A stretch of 64,000 nt of DNA from Streptomyces sp. Je 1-332 (lineage in GTDB: Bacteria; Actinomycetota; Actinomycetes; Streptomycetales; Streptomycetaceae): assembly GCF_040730185.1 (NCBI RefSeq), contig NZ_CP160402.1, forward strand, positions 5,580,001 to 5,644,000, read 5' to 3'. The stretch's first letter is position 1. Each line of letters starts with the position of its first letter. The position numbers and the translations under genes are program-made. Positions 31,541 through 40,306 of this stretch are shown one piece after another. The notes beneath the pieces were generated by a model. That model made no database searches. It saw only the letters and a program-made list of their open reading frames with translations, and had not been told where the DNA came from.

Positions 31541-32743
31541 ATGTCTGGAACGACCGGTACCACCTCAGTGATCGTCGCGGGCGCGCGGACGCCCATGGGC
31601 CGCCTGCTGGGCTCCCTGAAGTCCTTCTCCGGCGCCGACCTGGGCGGCTTCGCGATCAAGGCCGCGCTGGAGCGGGCCGGCATCGGCGGCGACCAGGTGC
31701 AGTACGTGATCATGGGTCAGGTGCTCACCGCCGGGGTAGGGCAGATCCCGGCACGTCAGGCCGCCGTCAAGGCGGGCATCCCCATGAACGTCCCGGCACT
31801 CACCGTCAACAAGGTGTGCCTCTCCGGGCTCGACGCGATCGCGCTCGCCGACCAGCTGATCCGCGCGGGCGAGTTCGACATCGTCGTCGCCGGCGGCCAG
31901 GAGTCGATGACGAACGCGCCGCACCTCCTCCCGAAGTCCCGCGAGGGCTACAAGTACGGCGCCATCGAGATGCTCGACTCCATGGCGTACGACGGCCTGA
32001 CCGACTCCTTCGAGAACATCGCCATGGGCGAGTCCACGGAGAAGCACAACACCCCCCTCGGCATCGCGCGCCCCGAGCAGGACGAGATCGCCGCGGGCTC
32101 CCACCAGCGCGCGGCCGCCGCCCAGAAGAACGGCATCTTCGAGGCCGAGATCACCCCGGTCGAGATCCCGCAGCGCAAGGGCGGCCCGGTTCTCTTCTCC
32201 CAGGACGAGGGCATCCGCGCCGAGACGACCGCCGAGTCGCTCGGCAAGCTGCGTCCCGCCTTCACCAAGGACGGCACGATCACCGCGGGTACGTCCTCGC
32301 AGATCTCCGACGGCGCCGCGGCGGTCGTCGTGATGTCCAAGGCCAAGGCCGAGGAGCTCGGCCTCGACTGGATCGCGGAGATCGGGGCGCACGGCAACGT
32401 GGCCGGCCCGGACAACTCGCTCCAGTCGCAGCCGTCGAACGCGATCCAGCACGCCCTGAAGAAGGAGGGCCTGGACGTCGCGGACCTCGATCTGATCGAG
32501 ATCAACGAGGCGTTCGCCGCGGTCGCGGTGCAGTCAATGAAGGACCTCGGTGTGTCCTCGGAAAAGGTGAACGTCAACGGCGGCGCCATTGCCCTGGGTC
32601 ACCCGATCGGGATGTCCGGCGCACGCGTCGTCCTGCACCTGGCCCTTGAGCTGAAGCGGCGGGGCGGCGGCGTGGGTGCCGCGGCGCTCTGTGGTGGCGG
32701 CGGGCAGGGTGACGCGCTGATCGTGAAGGTGGCGAAGGCCTGA
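31541..32743 (+). CDS. Acetyl-CoA C-acetyltransferase (thiolase)
   Basis: This 400-residue thiolase condenses two acetyl-CoA to acetoacetyl-CoA or runs in reverse. The nucleophile is Cys93 (VNKVCLSG), with His354 ([10 protein letters not shown]) and Cys384 ([10 protein letters not shown]) completing the active site. AAGGGG lies upstream of ATG 31541. meaB follows on the same strand after 59 bp, so the two may be cotranscribed. Together with the 3-hydroxybutyryl-CoA dehydrogenase at 14522 it could supply C4 units for isobutyryl-CoA mutase, which is inference. Confidence 0.94.
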   Translation: MSGTTGTTSVIVAGARTPMGRLLGSLKSFSGADLGGFAIKAALERAGIGGDQVQYVIMGQVLTAGVGQIPARQAAVKAGIPMNVPALTVNKVCLSGLDAIALADQLIRAGEFDIVVAGGQESMTNAPHLLPKSREGYKYGAIEMLDSMAYDGLTDSFENIAMGESTEKHNTPLGIARPEQDEIAAGSHQRAAAAQKNGIFEAEITPVEIPQRKGGPVLFSQDEGIRAETTAESLGKLRPAFTKDGTITAGTSSQISDGAAAVVVMSKAKAEELGLDWIAEIGAHGNVAGPDNSLQSQPSNAIQHALKKEGLDVADLDLIEINEAFAAVAVQSMKDLGVSSEKVNVNGGAIALGHPIGMSGARVVLHLALELKRRGGGVGAAALCGGGGQGDALIVKVAKA

Positions 32744-32802
32744 GGCCCTGACGCTTTCGCGCGGGTACGCCTTCTCTACGTCTAGGAACGGAGCTGTCTG
32801 AC

Positions 32803-33759
32803 ATGCAGGACGTCCCCTCCCTGGTGGCACAGGCCCGCGAGGGCAGGCCACGGGCCGTGGCCCGGCTGATCTCACTGGTCGAGGGGGCGTCACCGCAGCT
32901 CCGCGAGGTCATGGCGGCGCTTGCTCCGCTGGCGGGCCACGCGTACGTGGTGGGCCTCACGGGCTCTCCCGGTGTCGGCAAGTCGACTTCGACGTCGGCG
33001 CTGGTCTCGGCGTACCGGCGTGCGGGTAAGCGGGTCGGTGTCCTCGCCGTCGACCCCTCGTCCCCCTTCTCCGGGGGCGCGCTGCTCGGCGACCGGGTCC
33101 GCATGTCGGAGCACGCGTCCGATCCCGGGGTCTACATCCGCTCGATGGCGACGCGCGGCCACCTGGGCGGCCTCGCGTGGTCGGCGCCCCAGGCGATCCG
33201 CGTACTGGACGCGGCGGGCTGTGACGTGATCCTGGTCGAGACGGTCGGCGTGGGCCAGTCCGAGGTGGAGATCGCCTCGCAGGCGGACACGTCCGTGGTG
33301 CTCCTGGCCCCCGGGATGGGTGACGGAATCCAGGCGGCGAAGGCCGGAATCCTGGAGATCGGCGACGTGTACGTCGTCAACAAGGCGGACCGGGACGGCG
33401 CGGACGCGACCGCGCGCGAGCTGAACCACATGCTGGGGCTCGGGGAGTCCCGCGGTGCGGGGGACTGGCGCCCGCCCATCGTGAAGACGGTGGCCGCGCG
33501 GGGCGAGGGGACCGACGAGGTCGTCGAGGCCCTGGAGAAGCACCGGGCGTGGATGGAGGAGCGGGGCGTCCTGGCCGAGCGTCGTGCCGCGCGGGCGGCC
33601 CGCGAGGTGGAGACCATCGCGGTCACGGCCCTGCGGGAGCGGATCGCGGACCTTCACGGGGACGCCCGGCTCTCGGCTCTGGCGGAGCGGATCGTGGCGG
33701 GGGAGCTGTCGCCTTACGCGGCGGCGGATGAGCTGGTCGCGAGCTTGACCTCGGGCTGA
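32803..33759 (+). CDS. meaB: Mutase-associated G-protein chaperone MeaB
   Basis: This 318-residue SIMIBI GTPase protects and reactivates adenosylcobalamin-dependent acyl-CoA mutases and gates cofactor loading. It has the P-loop GSPGVGKST at residues 54-62, the switch region with DPSSPFSGGALLGDR, ETVGVGQSE, and the base-specificity motif NKAD. Its mutase partner is not adjacent; icmA lies about 15 kb downstream. The last bases join the 28-bp tandem repeat at 33745. Confidence 0.95.
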   Translation: MQDVPSLVAQAREGRPRAVARLISLVEGASPQLREVMAALAPLAGHAYVVGLTGSPGVGKSTSTSALVSAYRRAGKRVGVLAVDPSSPFSGGALLGDRVRMSEHASDPGVYIRSMATRGHLGGLAWSAPQAIRVLDAAGCDVILVETVGVGQSEVEIASQADTSVVLLAPGMGDGIQAAKAGILEIGDVYVVNKADRDGADATARELNHMLGLGESRGAGDWRPPIVKTVAARGEGTDEVVEALEKHRAWMEERGVLAERRAARAAREVETIAVTALRERIADLHGDARLSALAERIVAGELSPYAAADELVASLTSG

Positions 33760-33823
33760 GGTGGTGGCCGCCTTGGCCTCGGGTTGAGGTGGCGCCCGCC
33801 TTGGCCTCGGGCTGAGGTGGCGG
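33745..33823. repeat. 28-bp imperfect tandem repeat at the meaB stop codon
   Basis: Three units (33745-33772, 33773-33800, 33801-33823, the last partial) share the core CCTCGGGCTGAGGTGG. The first unit contains the meaB stop codon, so the array may have formed by duplication of the gene end. Confidence 0.75.
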
Positions 33824-33886
33824 ACCGGGTGGGTGATCCGGCGGGCTGCCGGAACCGCTGCTGCCGGTGGCCGGCAGCCGAACATG

Positions 33887-33978
33887 CCGCCGCTTCGCGG
33901 CGATGCTCCCCGCCCACCCACCCGATTACCCCGGAGTGCCGGGTGGGTGGGCGGGAAAGCTCCGCCGCGAAGCGGCGG
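33887..33978. repeat. Family B palindromic repeat, inverted pair
   Basis: CCGCCGCTTCGCGGCG (33887-33902) with CCCGCCCACCCACCCG (33909-33924) is mirrored by CGGGTGGGTGGGCGGG (33940-33955) and CGCCGCGAAGCGGCGG (33963-33978). The halves can fold into one long stem. Four more units occur at 56815-57147. The rest of the 376-bp meaB-PepSY spacer (33760-34135) holds only the tandem repeats and terminator listed here. Confidence 0.85.
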
Positions 33979-33984
33979 TTCAGG

Positions 33985-34055
33985 GCGAAGCCGAAAGACG
34001 AGGCGAAGCCGAAAGACGAGACGCAGCCGGAAGACGAGGCGAAGCCGGAGCAGGC
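33985..34055. repeat. 18-bp tandem repeat
   Basis: Two identical units GCGAAGCCGAAAGACGAG (33985-34002, 34003-34020) are followed by two diverged units (34021-34038, 34039-34055). Read on the plus strand they would encode AKPKDE-type hexapeptides, but no supported gene contains them. Confidence 0.8.
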
Positions 34056-34076
34056 GCCCCCGAGCCCACGACGAGA

Positions 34077-34108
34077 ACCGCCCCGCAGGGGGATCCCTGC
34101 GGGGCGGT
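34077..34108. terminator. Terminator between meaB and the PepSY gene
   Basis: A perfect 14-bp stem (ACCGCCCCGCAGGG at 34077-34090 with 34095-34108) has a GGAT loop. It lies between convergent genes and is closest to the PepSY gene end. Confidence 0.8.
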
Positions 34109-34135
34109 GGGCTGACTGGCGGAGGGGGGGATCCG

Positions 34136-34846
34136 TCAGTCGTCGGAGCCGTCGTCGTCCGAGTCGTCGTCGTCGGAGTCATTGTCATCGTGGCTGTCCG
34201 ACTTGTCCGCGGTGACCTTGCCCGACTGCAGGTCCACCTTCCAGTCGGACTCCGCACCCTTGCCGGACGCCGTCTCCGCGTCCCAGGCCTTGGCCGTACC
34301 GTCGTCGTCCAGGTCCACGGACGTGACCGTGCCCTTGGCCGCGGCGGCCTTCGCCGCGTCCTCCGCGTTGGTGGACGCACCCTTCAGGGCGGCGGCCACG
34401 CGGTTCGCGTCGCCGTCCTCGTCCTGCTCGGTGTGCGAGCCGAGGACCTTGCCGGTGCCCGGGTCGACCTGCACGCTGTGCCAGGTGCTGCCCTTGCCGA
34501 GGATGTCGACGTCCCAGACCAGGCCGCCGTTGTCCTCGTCGTCCAGCTCGGCGGAGACCGCGGTACCGGACTTGTCGGCAAGCGCCGCCTTGATCGCGTC
34601 GGCGGCCGTCACCTTGGCGGCCTTCGCCTCGGCGCTGTTCTCCTTGGCGTCGTCCTGGTCGTTGTCCCGGTCGTCGTGACGGTCGTCGTCACGGTCGTTG
34701 TCCCGGTTGTCGTCCTTCAGCTGGACGCTCGACTTCTTGGCGGCGGCCGACGAGTCGTCGTCGCCGGTGGCAGCGAGCGCTGTCGCCGTACCGCCCCCGG
34801 CCAGGGCCAGGGCTGCGACGGTGGCGATGACGATGTTGCGCTTCAT
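34136..34846 (-). CDS. Secreted acidic PepSY-domain protein
   Basis: This 236-residue exported protein has a signal peptide (residues 1-27, MKRNIVIATVAALALAGG... to ATALAA), an Asp/Arg/His-rich linker (about 45-70), two PepSY-like repeats (about 75-140 and 150-215; WDVDILGKGSTWHSVQVDP and WDAETASGKGAESDWKVDL) and a poly-Asp/Ser tail. PepSY domains inhibit peptidases or help sense the envelope. ATG 34846 has GGGAGGAA upstream. It is divergent from an OmpR-type two-component system across a spacer with direct repeats, so it is probably a target of that system. Confidence 0.85.
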   Translation of the reverse strand: MKRNIVIATVAALALAGGGTATALAATGDDDSSAAAKKSSVQLKDDNRDNDRDDDRHDDRDNDQDDAKENSAEAKAAKVTAADAIKAALADKSGTAVSAELDDEDNGGLVWDVDILGKGSTWHSVQVDPGTGKVLGSHTEQDEDGDANRVAAALKGASTNAEDAAKAAAAKGTVTSVDLDDDGTAKAWDAETASGKGAESDWKVDLQSGKVTADKSDSHDDNDSDDDDSDDDGSDD

Positions 34847-34930
34847 AAGGGGTTCCTCCCGAGACGGTGGCTGGGCGGCCCGTGGGCCGCTGCCGTTCGC
34901 TTTCGACAAGAACCAATCTGGCTGACCGAC

Positions 34931-34969
34931 CCTGAAGCCAGCCTGAAGCCACCTGAAGGACTCTTCAGG
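34931..34969. promoter_or_regulatory. CCTGAAG direct repeats, probable response-regulator site
   Basis: CCTGAAG occurs at 34931, 34942 and 34952 (spacing 11 and 10 bp), followed by the inverted copy CTTCAGG at 34963-34969. Direct repeats at about 11 bp are the usual binding pattern of OmpR/PhoB regulators. The site lies between the PepSY gene and the regulator gene 34992 and could control both. Confidence 0.6.
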
Positions 34970-34991
34970 TTCCCTCTGCGACCCTGAACGC

Positions 34992-35660
34992 ATGCGCCTG
35001 TTGATCGTGGAGGACGAAAAGCGGCTCGCCCTGTCGCTCGCCAAGGGCCTGACGGCCGAGGGCTACGCCGTGGACGTCGAGCACGACGGCGTCGACGGAC
35101 TGCACCGGGCCAGCGAGGGGACGTACGACCTGGTCATCCTCGACATCATGCTGCCCGGCATGAACGGCTACCGCGTCTGCTCGACCCTGCGCGCCGCCGG
35201 TCACGACGTACCGATCCTGATGCTCACGGCCAAGGACGGCGAGTACGACGAGGCCGAGGGGCTCGACACGGGCGCCGACGACTACCTCACCAAGCCCTTC
35301 TCGTACGTGGTGCTCGTTGCCCGTGTGAAGGCCATCCTGCGCCGCCGCGGCAACGCGGGGCCGTCCCCCGTCCACGTCCTGGGCGACCTCAAGGTCGACA
35401 CCGCGGCCCGCCGCGTCTTCCGCGGAGACGACGACGAAGTGACGCTCACCGCCAAGGAGTTCGCGGTCCTCGAGCAGCTCATACTGCGCACGGGCGAGGT
35501 CGTCTCCAAGGGCGACATCCTGGAGCACGTCTGGGACTTCGCCTACGAAGGTGACCCGAACATCGTCGAGGTGTACATCAGCGCCCTGCGGCGCAAGCTC
35601 GGAGCGCCGCTCATCAAGACCGTGCGCGGCGCCGGATACCGCCTGGAGGCCCCCCGATGA
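34992..35660 (+). CDS. OmpR-family response regulator
   Basis: This 222-residue regulator has a receiver domain (phosphoacceptor in LVILDIMLPG near Asp51, Lys in DYLTKPF) and a winged-helix DNA-binding domain (residues 130-222; ILEHVWDFAYEGDPNIVEVYISALRRKL region). It is coupled to the kinase gene by an ATGA overlap at 35657-35660. Direct repeats in its own upstream region suggest autoregulation. Confidence 0.93.
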   Translation: MRLLIVEDEKRLALSLAKGLTAEGYAVDVEHDGVDGLHRASEGTYDLVILDIMLPGMNGYRVCSTLRAAGHDVPILMLTAKDGEYDEAEGLDTGADDYLTKPFSYVVLVARVKAILRRRGNAGPSPVHVLGDLKVDTAARRVFRGDDDEVTLTAKEFAVLEQLILRTGEVVSKGDILEHVWDFAYEGDPNIVEVYISALRRKLGAPLIKTVRGAGYRLEAPR

Positions 35661-37090
35661 GGCGCTTCCTCAGCTCCGTACGCGCCAGGGCGACGATCGG
35701 CGCCACCCTCGTCGTCGCCGTCGCGCTCGTCGCCGCAGGCGCCGCCGTCCTGCTCTCGCTGCGCGCCAGTCTGACCGACCAGGCGGGCGGCCAGGCCGAG
35801 TCCGCCGCCCGCTCAGTGGCCTCGCGCCTCGCCGCGAACGAGCCGTACGACAAGCTGGAACTGGACGACGAGAACCATCCGGTCCAGATCGTCGACAGCG
35901 ACAGGCGGCTCGTCGCCGCCAGCGAGGACCTGGAGAGCATCAGCGGCACGGGAGTCGACGCCGTGAAGCCCCGGCCGGCGGCGTCCACGCCCGCCAAGGG
36001 CGACGACGATGACGACGACGCGAGCGAGGGTGAAGCCCTCGAAGCGGGGGAGATCTCCGATGACGCGGCGGATGTCACCTCCGGCTCCGCCACCGTCGAC
36101 GGCGAGACGGAGGACTACCGCTTCGCGGCGGTCGAGGTGAACGTCGAGAAGAAGGGCGATCTCACCGTCTACGCGGGCTCCTCACTCGCCGCCCAACAGA
36201 GCGCGGTCTCCACGGCGTTGACGTCCATGCTCATCGGTTTCCCGCTGCTCCTCGCCGTGATCGCCCTGGTGACCTGGCTGGTGACGCGCCGCGCCCTGCG
36301 CCCGGTGGACGCGATCCGCTCCGAGATGGCGGCGATCACCGCATCGGAGGATCTCGCGCGCCGCGTGCCCGAGCCGGACACGCACGACGAGATCGCCCGC
36401 CTGGCCACGACCACGAACGAGACGCTCGCCGCCCTGCAGACCTCGGTGGAACGTCAGCGCCGCTTCGTGGCCGACGCCTCGCACGAACTGCGCAGCCCCA
36501 TCGCCTCCTTGCGCACCCAGCTCGAAGTGGGCGCGGCCCACCCGGAGTTGCTGGATGTGGACGGCGCGGTCGAGGACACCGTACGACTGCAGGAACTGGC
36601 CGCCGACCTGCTCCTCCTCGCCCGTCTCGACGCGGGCGAGAAGCCGGGCGAGGGGCACGTGGACCTGGCGGCCCTGGCGCGCGAGGAACTGTCGCAGCGC
36701 ACACGGGACCGCGCCGACGTCCGTATGGATCTGAAGAACGTCGAAGTCACCGGCTCCCGGAACCAGTTGGCGCGCGTGCTCGGCAACCTCGTGAACAACG
36801 CGCAGCGCCACGCGCGCTCGCACGTCACGGTCGCCACCCGCGCCGACGGGCCGTGGGCGGTCCTCGAGGTCTCCGACGACGGGGACGGCGTGCCGGAGGG
36901 CGAACGCGACCGGATCTTCGAGCGCTTCGTCCGCCTCGACGACGCCCGCACCCGGGATGACGGCGGGGCGGGTCTGGGCCTCGCCATCGCGCGCGACGTC
37001 GCCGCACGCCACGGCGGGACCCTCACGGTCAAGGAGGCCCCCGGCGGGGGAGCGCTCTTCGAGCTCAGGGTCCCTGCCGCCGCGTCGTGA
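35657..37090 (+). CDS. Sensor histidine kinase with acidic sensor region
   Basis: This 477-residue kinase has membrane helices at about 14-36 and 190-212 flanking an extracellular domain that contains a run of Asp (KGDDDDDDASEGE). HAMP follows (about 213-265), then HisKA (DASHELRSPIASLRTQLE), and an ATPase domain with NLVNNAQRHA, DDGDGVPEG and GGAGLGLAIA. The acidic sensor insert parallels the acidic PepSY protein encoded next to it, hinting at cation or cationic-peptide sensing, which is inference. Confidence 0.92.
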   Translation: MRRFLSSVRARATIGATLVVAVALVAAGAAVLLSLRASLTDQAGGQAESAARSVASRLAANEPYDKLELDDENHPVQIVDSDRRLVAASEDLESISGTGVDAVKPRPAASTPAKGDDDDDDASEGEALEAGEISDDAADVTSGSATVDGETEDYRFAAVEVNVEKKGDLTVYAGSSLAAQQSAVSTALTSMLIGFPLLLAVIALVTWLVTRRALRPVDAIRSEMAAITASEDLARRVPEPDTHDEIARLATTTNETLAALQTSVERQRRFVADASHELRSPIASLRTQLEVGAAHPELLDVDGAVEDTVRLQELAADLLLLARLDAGEKPGEGHVDLAALAREELSQRTRDRADVRMDLKNVEVTGSRNQLARVLGNLVNNAQRHARSHVTVATRADGPWAVLEVSDDGDGVPEGERDRIFERFVRLDDARTRDDGGAGLGLAIARDVAARHGGTLTVKEAPGGGALFELRVPAAAS

Positions 37091-37093
37091 GGG

Positions 37094-37570
37094 TCAGGGC
37101 TTGCCCCGCTGGGCGCGGAGGTGTTCCGCGATCGGGGTCAGGGCCTTGTGGAGTTCGCCGAGCGCCTCGGGTGAGATCAGGTCGACGAAGTGCTTGCGGA
37201 CCGAGTCCACGTGGTGCGGGGCGACCCGCTGCATGGTCTCCATGCCCTCGTCCGTGAGGACGGTGTAGAGCCCGCGCCGGTCGGACTCGCAGTTCTCCCG
37301 GCGGACCAGGCCCGCGTTCTCCATGCGGGTGATCTGATGGGACAGGCGGCTCTTGGACTGGAGTGTGGCGGCCGCGAGATCGCTCATACGCATCCGCTTC
37401 TCTTCCGATTCGGAGAGGTGCACGAGGATGTCGTAGTCGTTCATGGTCAGGTTGAACGGCTGGAGGTCCTTCTCGAGCTGATAGGTCAGCATCCTGTTGA
37501 CCTCTACGTGGGTACGCCAGGCGCACTGTTCCTCGTTGGTCAGCCACTGCGGGGCCGTATCGGTCTCCAT
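37094..37570 (-). CDS. MarR-family transcriptional regulator
   Basis: This 158-residue regulator has a winged helix-turn-helix in the middle (MSDLAAATLQSKSRLSHQITRME) and DRRGLYTVLTDEG, the MarR wing. Helical termini form the dimer interface. Its gene ends 3 bp from the end of the kinase gene and points toward it, so the two are convergent. Its targets cannot be read; no divergent partner gene lies within 120 bp. Confidence 0.9.
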   Translation of the reverse strand: METDTAPQWLTNEEQCAWRTHVEVNRMLTYQLEKDLQPFNLTMNDYDILVHLSESEEKRMRMSDLAAATLQSKSRLSHQITRMENAGLVRRENCESDRRGLYTVLTDEGMETMQRVAPHHVDSVRKHFVDLISPEALGELHKALTPIAEHLRAQRGKP

Positions 37571-37690
37571 GAAATCGATTCTACCTAAGAAGTTGAAAGG
37601 TGAACGAATGTGGGTGTGTGACGCGCGCCTCTGACCCCCAGTTGCCAGAGGGGCACAGGCGTTCGCCCGTCACACTCCGCAGACTACCGC

Positions 37691-38500
37691 TCACAGCCCG
37701 AAGCGACGCTGGAGGTCCCCCAGTTGTCCGGGAAGGCGCGGTTGTCCCGGCTGCTGGCCGTGTGGACCGCGCTGCCCCGGCGCACCCTGACCCCCCGGCA
37801 CGCCCGCCTGCTGCGGCACCGCACCCGTCGCCTGCTCGGCCAGGAGCGCCTCCGAGGACTGCAGGAGCACCGTGCCCGCCCCGACGAACTCGAACTGGTG
37901 CTCCTCACCTGAGGTTCCACCGATCCCGGTCAGTGCCCGTACGCCCCCGATGACTCCGGTCAGATACCCGTGGTCGTAGTGATGGCAGGGCGAAGGGCAG
38001 TCCGCCCAGCCCACGAGGGCCTGGGGGTCGACCCGGATCGGCGGCTCCATGAACACCACCGGGCCGTTCGACGCGGCCACGAACTTTCCGGTTCCGATCA
38101 AGGTCAGAAAGCCGGGGACGATGGACTGCTTCAGCGCGAGAGTTGGCTGAAAAGCGAGGAGGTTGCCCGAGCGAATGGTCAGGTTGCCGTCCTCCAAGTC
38201 GTACGAATTCACGTCGAAGGCCCGGTCGGCGAGGAGCATCTTGCCCTGGCCGTCGGCCACTACCCAGTCGCTCGCGTGCAGCGGCGAATGGAAACTCGTA
38301 CGCACCAGGCGGTCCAGGCGGCCGTGCCCGATGCCGTTGAACTCGATCGACCCGTAGTAGGCGATCATCTTCCCCTTCTGCAGGAACCACTGGCTCCCCT
38401 TGAGCTCCACGCAGAAGGTGTACGCGTTCACGCTGTCGTCGCTCGGCAGCGTCATCGGGTCGAGGGCCGCGGGCGCTCCCATGGGCATTGAGGGGTTCAC
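37691..38500 (-). CDS. AIM24-family protein, third of three
   Basis: This 269-residue protein has an AIM24 beta-sandwich (about 20-215; e.g. QKGKMIAYYGSIEFNG, LLADRAFDVNSYDLEDGNL) and a Pro/Gln/Gly-rich C-terminal tail of about 50 residues. The start GTG 38500 overlaps the stop of the preceding gene. AIM24 proteins resemble TRAP-like and mitochondrial Aim24 proteins; their bacterial role is unclear. Confidence 0.88.
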   Translation of the reverse strand: MNPSMPMGAPAALDPMTLPSDDSVNAYTFCVELKGSQWFLQKGKMIAYYGSIEFNGIGHGRLDRLVRTSFHSPLHASDWVVADGQGKMLLADRAFDVNSYDLEDGNLTIRSGNLLAFQPTLALKQSIVPGFLTLIGTGKFVAASNGPVVFMEPPIRVDPQALVGWADCPSPCHHYDHGYLTGVIGGVRALTGIGGTSGEEHQFEFVGAGTVLLQSSEALLAEQATGAVPQQAGVPGGQGAPGQRGPHGQQPGQPRLPGQLGDLQRRFGL

Positions 38501-39147
38501 AGCTTCTCCTCCGACGCCTGGACGTACACCGCACCGCTTCCGGACAGCTCGAGCTGGAAGGCCTCGCCCGAGCCCCGCCCCACCATGTCGCGCCAGCCGA
38601 GCGCCGTGGAGAGCTTGTTGCGTACGTCGCCGTGGTGCGCCACGTATGCCTGGGGGTCGACGTGGACCGGCCGCTGCGGGGTGATGGGGATCTCGATGAC
38701 GCCGCCGTGCGCCATGACGGCGACCGCACCCTGGCCCTTGAGGGTGGTCGTGAAGAGGCCCTGTCCGGTGACCTGGCCGCGGACCATGCCCATGACGCCG
38801 CCCTGCGAGCCCATGAACATCGTGCCCTGCTGGAGCGTCCCGTCGAAGGCCAGCAGCCGGTCCGCCTCCACATAGAGGGTGTCTCCGGAGAGGGTGATCA
38901 CCTGGATGTGGTGGCCGCCGTGTCCGAAGAGGACCGTGCCGCTGCCCTCCACGGTCATCAGGGGCGTCGCCTCGCCCGCGACCCGGCGCCCGATCATGGA
39001 GGCGAGCCCACCCTGGCCGCCCTGGACATTCGGCGTGAAGGCGACGTCCCCCTTGTAGGCGAGCATGGCGCCGCGCTGGCTGAACAGCCGCTGGCCCGGC
39101 AGGACGGTCGCCTCGACCATCTTCGAGTTGATCTCCCGGAAGGGCAT
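38497..39147 (-). CDS. AIM24-family protein, second of three
   Basis: This 216-residue protein is almost only the AIM24 domain. ATG 39147 (MPFREINSKMVEATVLPG) is chosen because the upstream extension lies inside the previous gene. Glycine-rich turns such as GSQGGVMGMVRGQVTGQGLF correspond to [20 protein letters not shown] in the first paralogue. The gene is coupled on both sides and thus made with its two paralogues. Confidence 0.9.
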   Translation of the reverse strand: MPFREINSKMVEATVLPGQRLFSQRGAMLAYKGDVAFTPNVQGGQGGLASMIGRRVAGEATPLMTVEGSGTVLFGHGGHHIQVITLSGDTLYVEADRLLAFDGTLQQGTMFMGSQGGVMGMVRGQVTGQGLFTTTLKGQGAVAVMAHGGVIEIPITPQRPVHVDPQAYVAHHGDVRNKLSTALGWRDMVGRGSGEAFQLELSGSGAVYVQASEEKL

Positions 39148-39148
39148 G

Positions 39149-39787
39149 TCAGACGTCCCCCGCGATGGTGGTCCGCTCGCTCGGCTGGACGTAGACGAGT
39201 CCCTCGCCCTCGAAGCGGATCTGGAAGGCCTCGCCGCCGCCCTCTCCCAGCAACGTACGGAAAGTGACGCCCGACTGGAGGTGCTGGTGGAGGTCTCCCT
39301 GATGCGCGACATACGCCCCCGGGTCCACCGTCAGGGGATACTGCCGGCTCACGCGCAGCACCACCGCCGGTCCCTCGGACATGATCGCCGCCTGGCCGGA
39401 GCCCTCGACCGTCGTGGTGAACAGGCCGTTGCCCTGCGAGGCGCCGCGCACGCCGGTGAAATGAGTGCCCGTGCGCAGACCCCCGTCCGTGCACAGGAGA
39501 TTGTCGGACTCGACGAAGAGCTTCTCGCCGCGCAGCTCCACGAGGTTGATCTCGGTGGCGCGGTCGGCGAACCAGCACGTGCCGTGCCCCTTCACCTCCA
39601 TCACCGTCATCTGCTCGCCGGTGACGCGGCGGGTCACCATGCCCCGTATGCCCTCGCCGCCGCCGGTCATCTTCTTGAAGGCCATCTGGCCGTCGTACGC
39701 GACCATCGAGCCGTTCTTCGCCTTGACGGCGTCGCCGGACATGTCCACGGCGAGCACCCTGCTTCCCTGCAGTCGGAACGTTGCCAC
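39149..39787 (-). CDS. AIM24-family protein, first of three
   Basis: This 212-residue AIM24 protein opens the three-gene operon. GTG 39787 ([18 protein letters not shown]) is chosen on family N-terminus; no strong ribosome site is seen, so it may be leaderless. The shared pattern [13 protein letters not shown] / [15 protein letters not shown] aligns with LFTTTLKGQGAVA / VHVDPQAYVAHHGDV in the second paralogue. The stop is 1-2 bases past the next start. Confidence 0.88.
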   Translation of the reverse strand: MATFRLQGSRVLAVDMSGDAVKAKNGSMVAYDGQMAFKKMTGGGEGIRGMVTRRVTGEQMTVMEVKGHGTCWFADRATEINLVELRGEKLFVESDNLLCTDGGLRTGTHFTGVRGASQGNGLFTTTVEGSGQAAIMSEGPAVVLRVSRQYPLTVDPGAYVAHQGDLHQHLQSGVTFRTLLGEGGGEAFQIRFEGEGLVYVQPSERTTIAGDV

Positions 39788-39955
39788 GTATCGACGGTAG
39801 CCGTCGGATATGGGGTCGGAACAGGGCAACGGCCCCTGAGCGAACCCCGAGAACACCCCGATGTCACAATGGGGGTCGCTTGTGCGCGCATTCACAAGAT
39901 CAAAGCCGCCGAGCGGCCCTGACCCCTTCTGCCGCCCACCCACCGAAGGTGACCC

Positions 39956-40306
39956 GTGGACATCAAGACCGCTTCCGCACTCCGCCGCCTCCGCCTGGTC
40001 TCCGTACCCGAGGGCATTTCCTGGATCGTGCTGCTGGTCTGCACGATCATCAAGTACACCGTCGCCTCGGGCTTCAACGCCGCTCCCGTGCTCGGGCCGA
40101 TCCACGGCGTGCTCTTCATCCTGTACGTGCTCTTCTGGCTCGACGCCTGGAACCGCACGAAGTGGGACCTCAAGACCGGCGTGCTCTACTTCGCGTACTC
40201 GATCATCCCCGGCGGCGGGTTCATGGCCGAGCGGAAGCTGAAGCGCGAGGCCGAGGCGGCCGTCATCGCGTCGCGCGCCCGCCGCGAAGGTGTCGTGAGC
40301 GCGTGA
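39956..40306 (+). CDS. DUF3817 membrane protein
   Basis: This 116-residue protein has three predicted helices (about 18-37, 45-62, 75-90) with the DUF3817 pattern [14 protein letters not shown]. It overlaps the next gene (GTGA at 40303-40306). A second DUF3817 protein is encoded at 48825-49157. Function unknown; family members are small actinobacterial membrane proteins. Confidence 0.88.
   Translation: MDIKTASALRRLRLVSVPEGISWIVLLVCTIIKYTVASGFNAAPVLGPIHGVLFILYVLFWLDAWNRTKWDLKTGVLYFAYSIIPGGGFMAERKLKREAEAAVIASRARREGVVSA

Noticed and set aside
33745..33823. 28-bp repeats as a CRISPR array
   Set aside because: Units are directly adjacent with no spacers, differ from each other, and no cas genes are present.
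33784..34215. Possible small gene coding AKPKDE repeats in the meaB-PepSY spacer
   Set aside because: There is no ribosome site, it crosses the palindromic repeat and terminator, and it runs antisense into the PepSY gene.
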